This document shows positions 29,001-44,500 of a stretch of 64,000 nt of DNA, in pieces (within the stretch, counting starts at the first letter, position 1; every line of letters begins with the position of its first letter). Below the pieces are notes generated by a model that saw nothing but the letters and a program-made list of their open reading frames with translations, searched no databases and was not told the DNA's origin. Both the position numbers and the translations under genes were made by a program. The DNA comes from Anadara kagoshimensis (Eukaryota > Mollusca > Bivalvia > Arcoida > Arcidae), in assembly GCA_021292105.1 (NCBI GenBank), contig CM037870.1, positions 47,856,508 to 47,920,507 of the forward strand. Reading direction: 5' to 3'.

Positions 29001-32000
29001 GAGCATAAATGAGTTGTCTGCCCCTTTCCACCATGTTGCTGCGGAAAATGTGGAGGGACATACGTAATAGGGGAGATATGCTGCTGGTGTGGAACGGTGT
29101 GAGGTAATGTAGAATTAGGGGAATGAGGAATCAGATGAGATATTTGTTGCCCTTGACAACCATTAGAAGTGACTGTCACATCAATCTGTCTGGGATCATG
29201 ATGGCCGTTCACGACAACATACTGACCTAGATTCACAATATACGGTGTGACAGTCATTTCTTGTGAGCATGATAAATCTTTTTTCTGTTGTGCCATGACA
29301 TTACAATTTCCCTGAGAAGTGATACTTCGTAAAGTGATCTGCTGGCTCTTTTGTTGTAGAGCCGACATTATCTGTTCATGAGTGTTTTTACACTGTGTAC
29401 TGGTATCCGTGGTAATAGTGGCTGTAGCCGTGGTACAGTTTGATGACACGCCACTACCACGGGGTGACAGTTTGTATACACTGGAATGCTGCTGACATGT
29501 GTTATCACAACTTTTATCACATTTATGAGGTCGGCCACGTTCCCTGGTTTTATGATATTCAATGAGATGTTTCACTAATGCTTCCACTGTCTCCTCAATC
29601 TGAAAAAATAAAAACAATGGCTAATGATTATCAGAAATATCAAGAGTTTGAAACCAGTCAAAAAATCTTTCAGCATAAAAAATGGCTGACAAAAACACCA
29701 AGTGAATTAAAACATTTTACCCAAAAACTTGTGACATTTTGAGATGACACTGATGTTAACCATCCCATTAGCATATTAAATAAGTTTTATATACTTCATA
29801 CAGAATTCATTAAAAATCAAGAATACCATAGAATAGGAATGCTTCTGAACTGCGTACATGCTCAATGTCATAGAATCACATTTATCAACAAGAGGAAGCC
29901 AAACCTTTTTTCTTAATTCAATTTGTCATAGAAAGCTTAAGGCCATCAGTTGATTTTTCAAAAGCATTTTCTAGTACAATGAAATTATAGATATTCAGAC
30001 TCAGCATCATAGTATTCTGTTCCATAAAATATGTTGTCATGACCATGTTATTGTAATTGGAACCAGCACCCATATTTTCAAACATCCATATTTAACTGGA
30101 AATTTTTTTGCCAAGATAATGATGATATGATAACATTATAGCTAAACTTTTTTAATAGTTTTGTAAAACTTTCAAATTTCTTTATATTCTTTTTTTTATT
30201 CTTTGACAGCGACATGGTTGAAAGTTAAAGTTTCAAATTTCTTTTTATTCCTTTTTTTATTTTCAACAGTGGCCTGATTGGAAATTATGTGCTAAGTAAA
30301 TGTAAACAAACCACATCATCATGGACTTACCATCTGATCAGAATCTTCCCCTGGTCTACCAGTGGAAACTGTAATGTAAGTCAATGAAAATATCTTAAAA
30401 TTGAATGTTAAACAAGCAAATTCAATGAATTAGGACCCCCAACCAGAAGGCATTTTTCTGTGATTTGCACTTATGGTCAAAGGGCCACTACTCTTATGAA
30501 AATGAGAAAACCAACTTGGTTAATGATATGCACATCTAATATCAATGCTCTGCACCAAGTTTAGTGAAATAAATACATATTATATACACAGTGTGTATGT
30601 ACAACCCTCCGTAACAGGTCGAGTCCTTTTTTAGTAGCGGTATCACTATGGGTCACGCTTGCGCGACAAGTAGTGATACTGCTACTAAAAAAGGACTGTG
30701 TATATGATATTTTCATCTAACATTTCCAACTAGGTTGTTTAAAACAATAAAATACAACACTTTATGTGAAAAAAATATATTTTACCACAGAAAACCACTG
30801 AACTATGTTATGACATATATTCTGTAGTAATGACGTAATTATTTACATTTGACAAATGGGAGATTCACCAAAGACGTCACAATGAGAAATCCGACATGAA
30901 CTTTACCGCCAATGTTGTTTCACCACAGTGTGGTGATACAAGATTCTGTATCATGCGTGTTCGATAAAATGTGTATTTCGTCAAATCAGACAGAAAAACT
31001 AGTCTAATGTTAGATAAAGCTTCATATTATGAAGAATAACTCCGAACAAGAAGTGTCTGGATGACCAGAAGGGTAGATGTTCAAATTTAATATCAACCTC
31101 TTCCTTTGAAAGGAGGGATAAAAACCCTTAAAGGCAAATCTATGTTAACATCTTTTATCAACTATAGCAAACTAATTTTACTGTTTTGATAAATCTTGAC
31201 TGTACATGCATGATTAAAGTATTGTTACCGATATTATCATTTGTAACAATGTCAAGTAGACATCAGTAAAATTTCAATTTGTCAAATGACATCTTCATAA
31301 AAATCCTTCATGTTTGTATCATAGTATTATATAATGAAGAACTCTGCATTTTATGCATCCATCATCTTGTTTACCACTGTGCTCAGCTTATTTTTTTGTT
31401 TAAAAAACAATGTTTGTGGCATGTTGTTGACATAGTTCAATATAACGGTACAATACTTAAACCTAGAGATCCTGGCCATTTTTATTGGATAACAATCAAA
31501 TTTGATCTTTAAGTTTTTGTAAAGAAAATGTTACTACTATTTTTAAGTCTTAGGACAGAGTAAGGAGGAAAACTGAACCTGAAACTCATGAGATAAATCA
31601 TCCATCATATTATTTTGTATGTACACTTTGACTTACACATTGGTCTTAACTGGTCCACAAGTTCCTCTTTAGTCCATTCTTTCTTCTCCACTGTATAGGA
31701 TATGGATGGTATCTTTAGTTTTGTATTATCCGGATATGGTACATTCAGGTAATGGACTAACACAATATCAGGGTTCTGAAAAACAAGTGTATATATTTTA
31801 TAACCATAAAACAAAAAGTTTTCTTCACAAAAGCTTAATAGATGTTGATATATATAGCAAAGAAAAACCTGTTTCTAACAGCACTATCTGGACTGGAGAT
31901 TCTTTAAGGATTAGCACTGGGTTTGTTAGTTTACAGATTTTTATAAATGGTGTGTTTTGATATTCAACAAATTTATCCATACCAAAGAACCAAAAACTAA

Positions 32001-34646
32001 TAAATTGCTATTCAAAAGAGATATTATTATATGCACAATAGCGGGGCTAGAACAATTTACATATTTATAAAAAAATTCACAAAAAGCTTTTGTTCCATGG
32101 CAGTTTGAATTCACTAATATGTTGTCCAATGACACAGAATATCACTTCTTTACAAACTTGTGATCAATTGGATTTGAAGATGTTTTTTCGCTTTGAAGGA
32201 TAATATGCTAATATGCTATCTGAAATTACTATGTAATGAGTGGAGTGGAGTAATGGTGCTTTATGCCCAGTCAAGATTTTTTCACTTATATAGATCTAGA
32301 CAGACAGTTCAGTGATGGTTGAGGAAACCAGAGTGCCTGAAGAAAACCACCAAACTTAAGCAAGCAATCTGACACTAGGATCTGTCCCAATTGGGATCAA
32401 AGCCATGTGATGAGAGGCACTGTAAGCTGCAAGCTGGTGTTACTAGGTAATGACATTTTGTATTTACTATACCTGAAGCAGCCAATAGCATCTTCTGTGG
32501 AAAGTTGGTAAGATATCTGAATGAACATATGATCCATAAATACACTGAAAATAAAACAAAACAAAAATTATACACATGTCAACAACATATACGCTAAATA
32601 GCTGATCTTACTGCTTCAACTTACATACATGTATCAGTTAAACATTTTTCATAAATACTTTACATGTATTCCAACATGATAATATAACTTCTGAGAATAT
32701 ATCTTCATCATCATTGTTTGCCCTTGTTTTAATTATTCAGAGGTGGTATGGTAATTATATAAATGTGGTAAAGTTACATTTGAGTTAAACTTGTGAAAGA
32801 TCTCTATAAACAAATCTGGACATAACTGGACATAAAATAGTAAAATCTATGTTACAATTCCTGGTAGTCAAAGTTGCCATTGGATACTAATTTCTGAGAA
32901 ATTCTTTTAAAAAGTAACCTATTTAAGCAAATATGAGAAAAAATACTTAAAATAGGCATATTTTTTCACAAATTATGGAAACCTAGGAAATTCATAAGTA
33001 ACTCTACTCAAATACAGCCAACTCTTTTCTAATGTATTTTAATGCAACAGTAATACAAATTATATATATTATATATGAACGAAAATAAAATAAAGCTAAT
33101 TGATTTATTGAAAAATTAACATAAGAACCACTTATGATCTCTATAAAACCAATCTATCATACCTCTAAACCTTGTACTTTCAGCTTCATATGATCCTCTC
33201 GGATATTTTTCCCATCTTTCCTTTTCTTCCAGCAGTAGCCATCTTTCCGATAACGGACTTTTTTGCGGCTGTACATCAACATTGATCCACTTGGTGGTCT
33301 GCATAAGAAATATAACCAATTAAATAATGAACAAGCAAATTCAGTGAATTAAGTTCCCCCGCCAGCAGGTTTTTTTTTGTGATTTGCACTTGTGTTCAAA
33401 GAGCAATAACTCCTAGGAAAATGAGCAAACCAACTCAGGTTAATAAAATGCGTATCTACTGTCAATGTGTATGCTTTGGCCCAAGTTTCATGAAATAGTG
33501 CCTCATAGTTTTGTCTTGACATTACATTATGAAGGCATTTTTCGATTTTGTCCAAAAATGCAAAAATGTGTTACCCATTTTTCCAAGAAATTTTACAAAA
33601 TGAATAAATTATTAGTTTAAGACTAAATCTCAAATCACGTTTTGGCTCTAGTCATGTGTTTTAGAAAATGAAAATGTTTTAGGTTTTTCAGTGAAAGAGC
33701 CACAACTCCCATGAAAATGAGCACATCAACTTGTGTTAACACTATATGCATCTCCTATTCATGTTGATGTTTTGTATCAAGTTTCGTGAAATAGTGCTTC
33801 ATAGTTTGGAGAATTAGCGCAGACAAGAATTTCCAACGGATGAACAGAAGGATGGAAAGGATAACAAAGAGAAACAAAGACTCTTGCTTCAAGGGTTGTG
33901 GATTTTCTTTTTTAAGCCCTAAGATGGATGGACTCTTAGTATATTGCCAGTTATTAAGTGCTATTACATAAAACAGGAAGAAGACAAAATTGTAAAAGAT
34001 AAATGAGATGGTAATATGAACACTAACAAGGGATGTTCAAATGGACACAATCAACAGCCTTTCCAACACAGAACACAGGATAAAAACCAATTACTGATCT
34101 GATGTAAATAAAACATATTGATTTGTATTCTGTTTAAAAGGAACATAAAGTTTTACTGATACTAATTTCCCACATGATTAACAACTTCTAATGTAAAAAT
34201 AAAACACAAATAAAACCCCCGCTAGGTTAGCCCGTCAATGTGCTGGGTTAGCCTATCGATGTGGCGGCATCTGAGCGTGATCAATACCATTAGTATATAA
34301 GTACGTACCTGATTTTCATCTCTAAATGTTGCCATTCTTTGTGTTTGTGGAAAGCAATCAGTAATGAAGCGATTTCCTGAAACAGAACATTATAAGCCTA
34401 TAATCAATATCCTTTATATAGATAATTAAACAAATCCAAAATCTGATCAAATATTAATTACACAAACATTATTTCTCTCTCTCTCTCTCTTGATTACATA
34501 CAGAAATTCTGAAGGACAAGGATTACTTTTCTATGTAGATGTATACCAGTGTCACCCCTAAAAAGTTATGACTGGATTTTTATACCGGGGTAAATATGGT
34601 AAGGAGTAAGGACCTAATTATTTGTAAAGACCCCCTCTCCATCTCC

Positions 34647-34683
<37 letters not shown>

Positions 34684-37600
34684 TTGAAATTTTGAATTAA
34701 GATGAAGTTTATATAATTTTATAACATAGTCAAAACTAGTTCTCTTCAAACAGTTAATACTTTTATTTTTGGATGACTGATGATGTCAATGTTATATCAC
34801 AATTATGACATTGAAGCATCTTTTATCAATTTATGACCCTTTCGGAAATAATTTATATATTTTCCCTAAGGAAAGAATGACAGTAAGCAAGAACAAACTT
34901 CATACTTTTCATATGATTGATCAAACTAACGAAACACAAAAACTTTGACAGTATAAAAGTTGTTTCTCCATTGGTCTCTATAGTTGTGGAGTCAAAATAT
35001 GTCTCAAAGTTCCCACCAAAAGCATCAAATTCAGAATTTGTTATGTTATAAATGTCATTAATAATTTTGTTATATATTTCTTGAGCACCTGACCTCACTT
35101 CCCTGGCAGATAGGTCACATGTTTAACCTTATTTGTCAGATTCAAAGTTTTTACTTTGCTTTTGTATTTGGATATTGATTAGTATGTTTATTTTTGATAT
35201 AGTTACTGATACAAAAGGTACATTTTTGTTAATGCACAGTTTACACGTATTTCAACACCATTCACTTTTAAGGGCCAAATAGGACCTTTATCCAATATTC
35301 AGAGGAATTTTCAATTATTTTGCATATCAAAACGTAAACAATTTCTCTTAATCAATGTTCATTGTAAAAGAAGTAACAGGGCCATTAACTCCTTTTTGTT
35401 GTGCCAAATGACCTATTGTGAAAGCCTTAGTGGACCATATTTAAAATATCAGGACTGCAACAGTATTGATGTTATGGTGTTTTAGACAAAAGTTTTTGAA
35501 AATGACTCCCTCTGAAAAATCGTAGATTAAATGCCATTTGATTCTTGCTCATATACATGAATATGGCATGACTGGCATTAAAATAATTTTTATATAATCT
35601 GAATATGTTTTGGTATGTAATATTCTGAATACCATTATGTAAAATTATGACACTTCAAAATTTATTGACATTTTTCACATTTTTGAAATAACAAACAAGA
35701 CTTTTAAACATACTAGATAATCTGGCTAGTTTAATCCTCATATAGTTGAAGGGAAGCAAGTTAAATGTTAGGAGGTCTGTAATAATACAAACTTCATAAG
35801 AACTGACATCCTAATGGATGTTTTTAAGATTGTTTTGACAAATCCAAACTGTGCAGCAATTTAAACTCTATAAGCTAATGTCAGATCTAGTATATTTGAT
35901 TGTAGAATGTTATACATTGTCTATGGAACATTTGTGAATACTGTAATACTTCAATGTTAATAATAATAGTTGTCATCTATACACAAAACATAAAACAAAA
36001 TTCCTGTTATACTTGAAGAGTTAACCCTTAGCAACTTCTGCATACCCCCTACTTAATTGTGAATATCAACAGCATACCACCTAAATGATAAACTAAATCC
36101 TAACTGTGTTTGAAAGAATGCCAGAATAAACATCCCAAAGACTTAAAGCATGATATAGTGTCTTATAAACAACCAGATGCTCTTGTATACATGTATAGAT
36201 GATGACATTAACTCAATACCTGTCTACTGCTGCTACTGGCCAGCCAAATGTATGTGTTTTACATGTGAAGAAGATCAAGCTGAACAAAATGTGTGCACTC
36301 TGTCTTTGGCCAAGTAAGGACTCTCAGTCTCTGGACAAGTGAGGAAAGAGATCAAACAGAACAAAATTTGTGGAGTCTTTGTCTCTGGCCAAGTGAAGAA
36401 AGGGATAAAGCTGCATAAAATGTGTGGTATCTCCATATTAGTGTTTCTTTGGTAAAAAATATGTTGCACAACATTGGTAATAGCACAAAAGACAGATGTC
36501 TGCTGTTGGCCAGCCAAATCTATGTGTTTAAATGTAAAAAAGATCAAGTAGCACAAAATGTGTGGAGTCTCTCTACTAGAAGATCTTTGGTCAAGTGAGG
36601 AAAAAGATCAAGCTGAACAAAATGTGTGGCATCTATATACAGTTGAATCTCGTTATCTCGAACTCGGATATCTCGAACTACCGGATATCTCGAACTTTTT
36701 AGAAAGTCCAAACAGAGTTGTTCTTTATTAAACCAAAATCACTCCGGTTATCTCGAACTCGGATATCTCGAATTATCGGATATGTCCAACAATATTTTCG
36801 TCCCCATAAATGAAAATCCTAGGAAAATTACACTCGTTAACTCGAACAAAAAATTTAGGAAAATTAAATTTGTTAACTCGAACAAAAAATTTTGAGAAAT
36901 CAAATTTGTCAGCGCCTACAGATTTTTTGGTAGAAAAAACACATTCCGACACAAATAAAATATTTGACTGTCGGCCTCGTGTTGATTTTAAAATTACAAC
37001 ATTGCACTGACCTCCCAATTTCCTTAAGCCCTTAATTATTATCCCTTGCATAAGCAATTAAACCATCAAGGAGATTAGCAGGTGTTATAATTACTGCCAA
37101 GCTGAACATGGCTTCCGAAAGCGTGTGATGTGAACATTACTCAATACAACCGGAAGCTTGGGGTGATTAAAGTACACAAAGCGAAACTGGTATGGAGACC
37201 AAAGCCGACTCCACTATTTGTCGGCTAATAACAAGTAACAGATAATCTCCCGATTTTTTATATACTACATTCTCAATTATAAATACAAATAATCAATAAT
37301 GCAGTTTTTATATATCATGTTTGAATACATATGATATAGGAGAAAACGGCAATATACAGTTTGACAAGATAAAACCGGAAGCGACTTCCGGTAGGCGTGT
37401 ATGAGTTACTTCCCTTTTGTTGTCGTTTTTAACATCGGTTATCTCGAACTCCGGATAAGTCGAACTTTTTGCATTTCCCCGTCGAGTTCGAGATAACGAG
37501 AGTCAACTGTACTAGTATTTCTTTGGCAAAAAATACCAAGTACACAAAATACACAAAATTGATAGATGCCTGCTGCTTGCTATCCAAATGTATGCATGTG

Positions 37601-38321
37601 AAAAAGATCCAACAGAACAAAATGTGTAGAGTTTATGTACTAGTATGTCTTTGTCCAAATGCTTTAGACATAGACCATACAACAAAAAGTAGCATAAAAA
37701 TCAGCACATGTTTGGTCAAAGATCTGCTTGGTTGACTGAGCAATATGTGAAATAAATGCTCAAGGACATGCTACAGAGACAGGCTAAGGCTTCAACCCAC
37801 ACATCATATGCTCACAACCTTATCCATTTAGCCACATATCTTGACCCATTTTATTAAATCCTTCCACCCATATTCCTATGGTACGGTGTAAAATTCAAAA
37901 GATATTGATTATACCACTGTAGACTTAGGGTAAATAGAATTGAATATTCTTAAATCTCAGATGGTTTACAAAAACCTTTTAATCTTGATAATACAAGCAA
38001 AACATATCAGGTATATATGCAAATACTGAAGCAGCATCAGCATCAGGATCAGCAGACTGAATGTATACATTTAAATCAATACAATGAAGCTCAACATTAC
38101 TGTTTATAGGCAGCCTTTATCTTATAGAGAACATGACAAGCACATGTATCCGTTTACAATGATGACTTCTATATAACAGTTATCATGGTGGTAATACTAG
38201 GAATCTTTGTAATTAGGCTACACCATCCTCAACCTTGGTACTTTGTGCAAACCATCCTTAAAACTTAGTATTTTGTACAAAACAGCAACAACATGTGAGA
38301 GAGAGAGAGAGTGCATGAGAG

Positions 38322-38379
<58 letters not shown>

Positions 38380-38424
38380 ATGCCTGTGTGCACAAGAGCA
38401 TAAGACCAAAAACACAGAGAGAGT

Positions 38425-38513
<89 letters not shown>

Positions 38514-41500
38514 TTTAACAATTTAACAATACATATTAATGAAATAACATCATTTTCACATGGAAACTGACATATTACGTGTTTCTATTTTAAATGGAAA
38601 TAATAGATCGGTACAAATGTTTATAGGATATTATGGTAAAATGGTGTTAAGTTTCTATTAGAATTAGGACCGTTTTTGGTCCCAAGAGAAAAGCCAGAAA
38701 AATGTTCAATTATCATATAACACATAATAATAATAAAAAGGACATTTATTATATCAGGCCTGGTCTGTAGTACAATCATCATGATGCTGAATAAAGCACA
38801 TGTATTCATTTTTAGTTTACTGTTTTTCATGGCAAGTATGTTCAATTCGTGGAGGATCTTACATGTCTGTGTGCTAAATATGAAATATATTAGAGTTGAA
38901 TAACTATTCCATATATGTTTTGAGCCTTGGGAAATGGCAGAAAACAATTACTTTAAGAACTTTCATATGGTCACGAGCCAAAATAATTCACACACATGTA
39001 AAAAAAATTGCCTATTTCAGTTTTGAATGCATGAAGAGGCCTTGTTGAATGATGATAATGGCATAACTAAGTACAATGAGGTCACAATCAGTGAAATAGC
39101 CAATCAACACATAGGCTTCTTCCAATCAATTACCACTGACCAATCACATTTTATAGTTGCAATCACATGTACAATGCCATGATCACAAAAGTAGTTGTTT
39201 CATTGAACACATGTAATGGGTTTACTACATCGATAAATTGCCTAGTTATGTGAAAAATTGTGATATTGAAGCAAGCACAACTATCATTTAACATCGTTTT
39301 TGGTGTAATAATTATCATGTGAAAAAAACTCTTGCACTGATCGCTTTTTCTTGATGAACATGTAATGTTACCTCGTTTGTATTCCATCGATGTCGGAGAC
39401 CAGGTAACTCTGATGCCGGCTTTATATCTTCTAATTGTTTGGGTAGGACAAGGGGGCACGTTTCTGAAAATAAAACATATTTTAAAAAAAAATCAAAACA
39501 TTACTGCATATATATATGTATATATAAATATCCAGTAACCTATTCAATATGAAGACCACATGTCCATCAAGACCAGTTTTTTATGGTACTTTTGCTTCAT
39601 ATTTTAATGAAAAAAAATATAAATTTAAAGACCACCTGTGTATAACGTCCATATTTATTTCTTAGGTTCCAAAAGTACCTGAAGTGATCTTTATATATTT
39701 ATATACAGGTTTTACTGTATGAAGTATGGTCTTGGTTTATCAGGACTTTTACAATTCAGACTGGCAGATTTATTGATTTTAAGACAAATAATATACCTAA
39801 TTTGATTTCAAAATTTATTTTATTTGTCCCTTCAGGCAAGTTTCGAGACTGTTGAAAATATTCTGACTGTAATTTTGAACCATTGGTACCAGGTATGCAC
39901 TAAGCTTAATGCTTAATGCCCTGAGACTGGATGTACAGGCAAGCAGTGATGATACTGTACTTAGTCTAGCCCCCTAAAAACTGTTCAGGTCTATAGAAAA
40001 CGCAGAATACCAAATCACAAGTTGGCTATCTATTTATCGCTACATTAATGGAGTTATCCAAGATGAATAATGTTATCTAAATATTGTTAAGGTTTCTGTG
40101 TGGGCTACAAGAAGAAACCAAGCAAGCTATTATATTGATCCCATCATCTATATATACTAGTATATATATAATGTAGTGGTATTATTTCAATTCTGGATCA
40201 CATCCTTGTCATATTACCAAAGCTAACACTGGAGAGACAAACCTGATTTTATTAATGTTACTTCATAAAATGTATTGATGTAACACTCTAATTTAATATG
40301 GTATAAAAGCTGAAGCCTGCCGTCTACTGAAGCAGAAACCACTGATGTGTTGGGAGTTTCTTACCTACAGTGCACAACAATATAGATCACGAGGATCCCT
40401 GGAGAGTCATAAAGTCGTGATTACATTTATAACAGTTAACCTAATTTTTTAAGCATCACACTGTTTTATACCATATCCCTGAATTTTCAGTTCAATATTT
40501 ATAATCTCAAGACTCCATGTGCTATATGTATTTGTGCAAGACCTGCTTCTTAGTAAAGCAAATAAATAAGAAACTGTATAGCAAAATGAATTGTAAGCTT
40601 GTTAAATTTTAGCTTCCTAAACCAAAAGGCCAAAACATATTGGCACTATATGTTCAGGTCAAGAACATAATCCAGTCAACCATTACAGAAATTGGCTTCC
40701 ACCAGAGCAATGAAACACAGTGGTTAACAATGAGTGGAGGATGCAATTATGGTGTTTTGATTATGTCATTGTCAAAATTATTTCAATACTACAGAGGCAG
40801 TAAGTTCTGCAATGGTGGCAAAAATGTAGTGCCTGTAAAACTGAACCTTATACGCATGTAGAAAACCATCAATTTCAGAAAGTGAACTGACAAATAAAAA
40901 TTATCTTGTTAGTGAAATTTAATTAAAGTCTGTTGAGATAATTTGTTTGTTAGACCAAAGGTCAGAGGTTTTCTTTAAGCACTCAAGATAACCCTCCACC
41001 ATCTCTGAACTGACCACCTGGTAAGGTGATTTAGACACTGTAAGTGAAATAATCTTGAATAGGGCATGAAAAGCACCATTACTCCACTCTAGAGATAATT
41101 TACTGCAACACAAACATCATGTACATAGGCAATAATACATCTCGACAGTATCTGAAGAATTCAATTGATGATAATTTTCTCAAAAACAAAAATCATGTCC
41201 CTGTTTATCTAATATTGGAAAGCTATTTTCAGATAATTATCAATTATTTTCAGCCAATAACTTTCATTTTATCTGATTTTACAGAAGGTTAAGTTAGTGT
41301 ATACTTTTACTGGCATGTACAGAGATCAATAAATAAATAATGGCTGTATTAATTATCAGTTTTTGGACACAGCTTGACCATTAGATGACCAGTATTTATG
41401 TCAAATAGACTGATAAAGTGGCATTCCAGTAGATCAAATCAGCAGTGAGGATTTATCTAAATACCAGATGGTGATGGTAGTTATATCTTCTTCTACAAGT

Positions 41501-44500
41501 AAAAGCTTTAAGGTATATGCAAGAGACTTTGATCTTGACTTCAGTCTGTTCAAATTCTAAGATGACAATTACTACAAAATGAGTCAATTTCTATGAATAA
41601 GATTATGTATATGGCTTTTCAAGGTAGAACTTGGAGAGCAGCTTCAGCAGCAGCAGTAATATATATATAAACCCACATACTTCCACTTTCAGACCTAGCA
41701 GTCTACAATTACTGCAGTGTTAAATCTAGAACTAAAATTTTGTGTGACCATTTTGGCCCACCAGAACTTGTTAAAATGGCAGTATATTTTCAAAACAGAT
41801 GTCAACATTTTTATACAATGATTCATTTTATTTAAAAAATCAGTTTTGTAGTTTGTTATTCATGCAATCACATATTTATGATACATGTCTTCGCACATAT
41901 AATACTATCAGGCTGATCAACAGATGTTACACATTGTTTGTATCTCAGAAATTAAATCTTATGTCAATCATAAACTAAATTTTTATGTTGAATTCTACAG
42001 CAAGAGCAGCAATAATAACTTTGACAAACTACATCAGAAAATCATAAATCCTACTGTATAGTTGTTTTATTGAATTCTGTGGGGATAAAATTTCGCGATT
42101 TACTAGTAGACACTAGAACTTATTCATGAATATAAAATTCCGCTGTGCAGTGGCCGGGGTTAACAATTTTCTGTATAGATTATCTAAGTCTAAGTTTAAT
42201 GGATGCTACATGAAAATATTCACTTGGTATTTTATTTCCAGCTATTATTTCAAACCACAAATATAGCAAAAGTAAATACCCAGTGAATAAAAGCAGCCAT
42301 ACAGTAGTTATGTATTAAGGTATTATAGTGAGGACTTTGTCTTGGAAACACTGTGATGGAGTATTCCAACATACAAATACCAAAAAAGATGCTATTTCAT
42401 AAATACATGTACTTTGTAAAATTAATTTTGAAAAGATTTTATATATCCAGCAGTTGAATACATATGGTTAGAATTCAATGTTCATTCTAGAAAGAGTCAT
42501 TGGCCATGATCCCTTATTTTGCCAAATGATCAATTGTTGTCCTAAATTTGCCATTGTTTAACATTACAGGAATGCAAAAATATTGATCTTACAGTGTTTT
42601 AGAGGAAAGTTTTTGAAAATGGCCTGCTTCTGAAAAAAAATCAGATTGAACACTTCGATAACTTTAAAATGTTGTTACATATCATGCATTTTGAAAACAA
42701 GAGGCCCAAAAGGGCCTGTAACGCTCACCTGGATCTATTGGACTTCTATGATAGTTGAAATTGACTTACTGATTTCAGAGAAGTCATTTAAGTAATGTTT
42801 ACAGAGGCACGAAGAAACACACCGCAACACAACAACCTCAGTTGGCCTTTGGCCGGGTGAGCTGAAAACATACCATCTCATTTATACCATAAACCTAGTT
42901 GATGACCAAACTTTTACTTCTATGTTTCAAATTTGAACGAAATCAGTCAATAAAATAAAATAAATCTGAAATATAATATTATGCGCTTTGGCTATTTATA
43001 GTAATGGCAACCATCTTGGAAATGGAACGGCAACACCAAACAAAAATTTTACTCCTTACCACTCAAGGACATTCCACATAAAATTTGGTTGAAATTGGCC
43101 CAGCAGTTTCAGAGGAGAAGATTTTCAAAGAATCATGCTAAAAAATAAACCTAATTTGCATATTCTGCTAATATCGTAGCAACGAAAAAATTTGCGGAAA
43201 AACCCGTTTTATATGTTAAATGGCCAGACATCTACTTTCTATATTTCAAATTTGAACGAAATCGGCTCACAAATAAATCTGAAACAACAAATTATGTGTT
43301 TTTGCTATTTATAGTAACAGCAGCCATCTTGGATATGGGGCAACAAAACCAAACAAATTTTTACTCATTACCACCCAAGGACCTTCCACAACAAATTTGG
43401 TTCAAATTGGCCCAGCAGTTTCAGAGAAGATTTTCAAAGAATCATGCTAAAAATACACCTAATTTGCATATTCTGCTAATATCGTAGCAACGAAAATTTT
43501 TATGGAAAAACCCATTTTATATGTTAAATGGCCAGAAATCTACTTTCTATATTTCAAATTTGAACGAAATCGGCCAACAAATAAATCTGAAACAACAAAT
43601 TATGTGTTTTTGCTATTTATAGTAACAGCAGCCATCTTGGATATGGGGCAGCTTAACCGAACAAAATTTTACTCATTACCACCCAAGGACCTTCCACAAC
43701 AAATTTGGTTCAAATTGGCCCAGCAGAAGAAGATTTTCAAAGAATCATGCTAAAAATACACCTAATTTGCATATTCCGCTAATATCGTAGCAACGAGAAT
43801 TTTTACGGAAAAACCTGTTTTATATGTTAAATGGCCAAACATCTACTTTCTATATTTCAAATTTGAACTAAATCGGCCCACAAATAAATCTCAAACAACA
43901 AATTATGTGTTTTTGCTATTTATAGTAACAGCAGCCATCTTGGATAAGGGGCGGCAAAACCGAACACAATTTTTACTCATTACCACCCAAGGACCTTCCA
44001 CAACAAATTTGGTTCAAATTGGCCCAGCAGTTTCAGAGAAGATTTTCAAAGAATCATGCTAAAAATACACCTAATTTGCATATTGCGCTAATATCGTATT
44101 AACGAAAATTTTACAGAAAAACCCGTTTTATATGTTAAATGGCCAGACATCTACTCTCTATATTTCAAATTTGAATGAAATCGGCCAACAAATAAATCTG
44201 AAACAACAAATTATGTGTTTTTGCTATTTATAGTAACAGCAGCCATCTTGGATAAGGGGCGGCTAAACGAACACAATTTTTACTCATTACCACCCAAGGA
44301 CCTTCCACAACAAATTTGGTTCAAATTGGCCCAGCAGTTTCAGAGAAGAAGATTTTCAAAGAATCATGCTAAAAATACACCTAATTTGCATATTCCGCTA
44401 ATATCGTATTAACGAAAATTTTTACGGAAAAACCTGTTTTATATGTTAAATGGCCAGACATCTACTTTCTATATTTCAAATTTGAATGAAATCGGCCCAC

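Larger units (their letters stand above)
34377..39371 (-). other. CAMTA intron 2 (5.0 kb)
   Basis: Holds a dispersed repeat (35268-35560), a degenerate tandem region interrupted by a pogo-like MITE (36240-37740) and GT/GA microsatellites (38298-38510). 34680-35260 and 37750-38290 show nothing recognisable. Confidence 0.7.

Noticed and set aside
36773-37057. 94-codon frame inside the pogo-like element as a transposase remnant
   Set aside because: It has no DDE or HTH motif; the FVRVN.FNFP pattern comes from the repeated terminal motif.
38218-38518. Open frames of 65 and 91 codons
   Set aside because: Pure GT/GA microsatellite translation.
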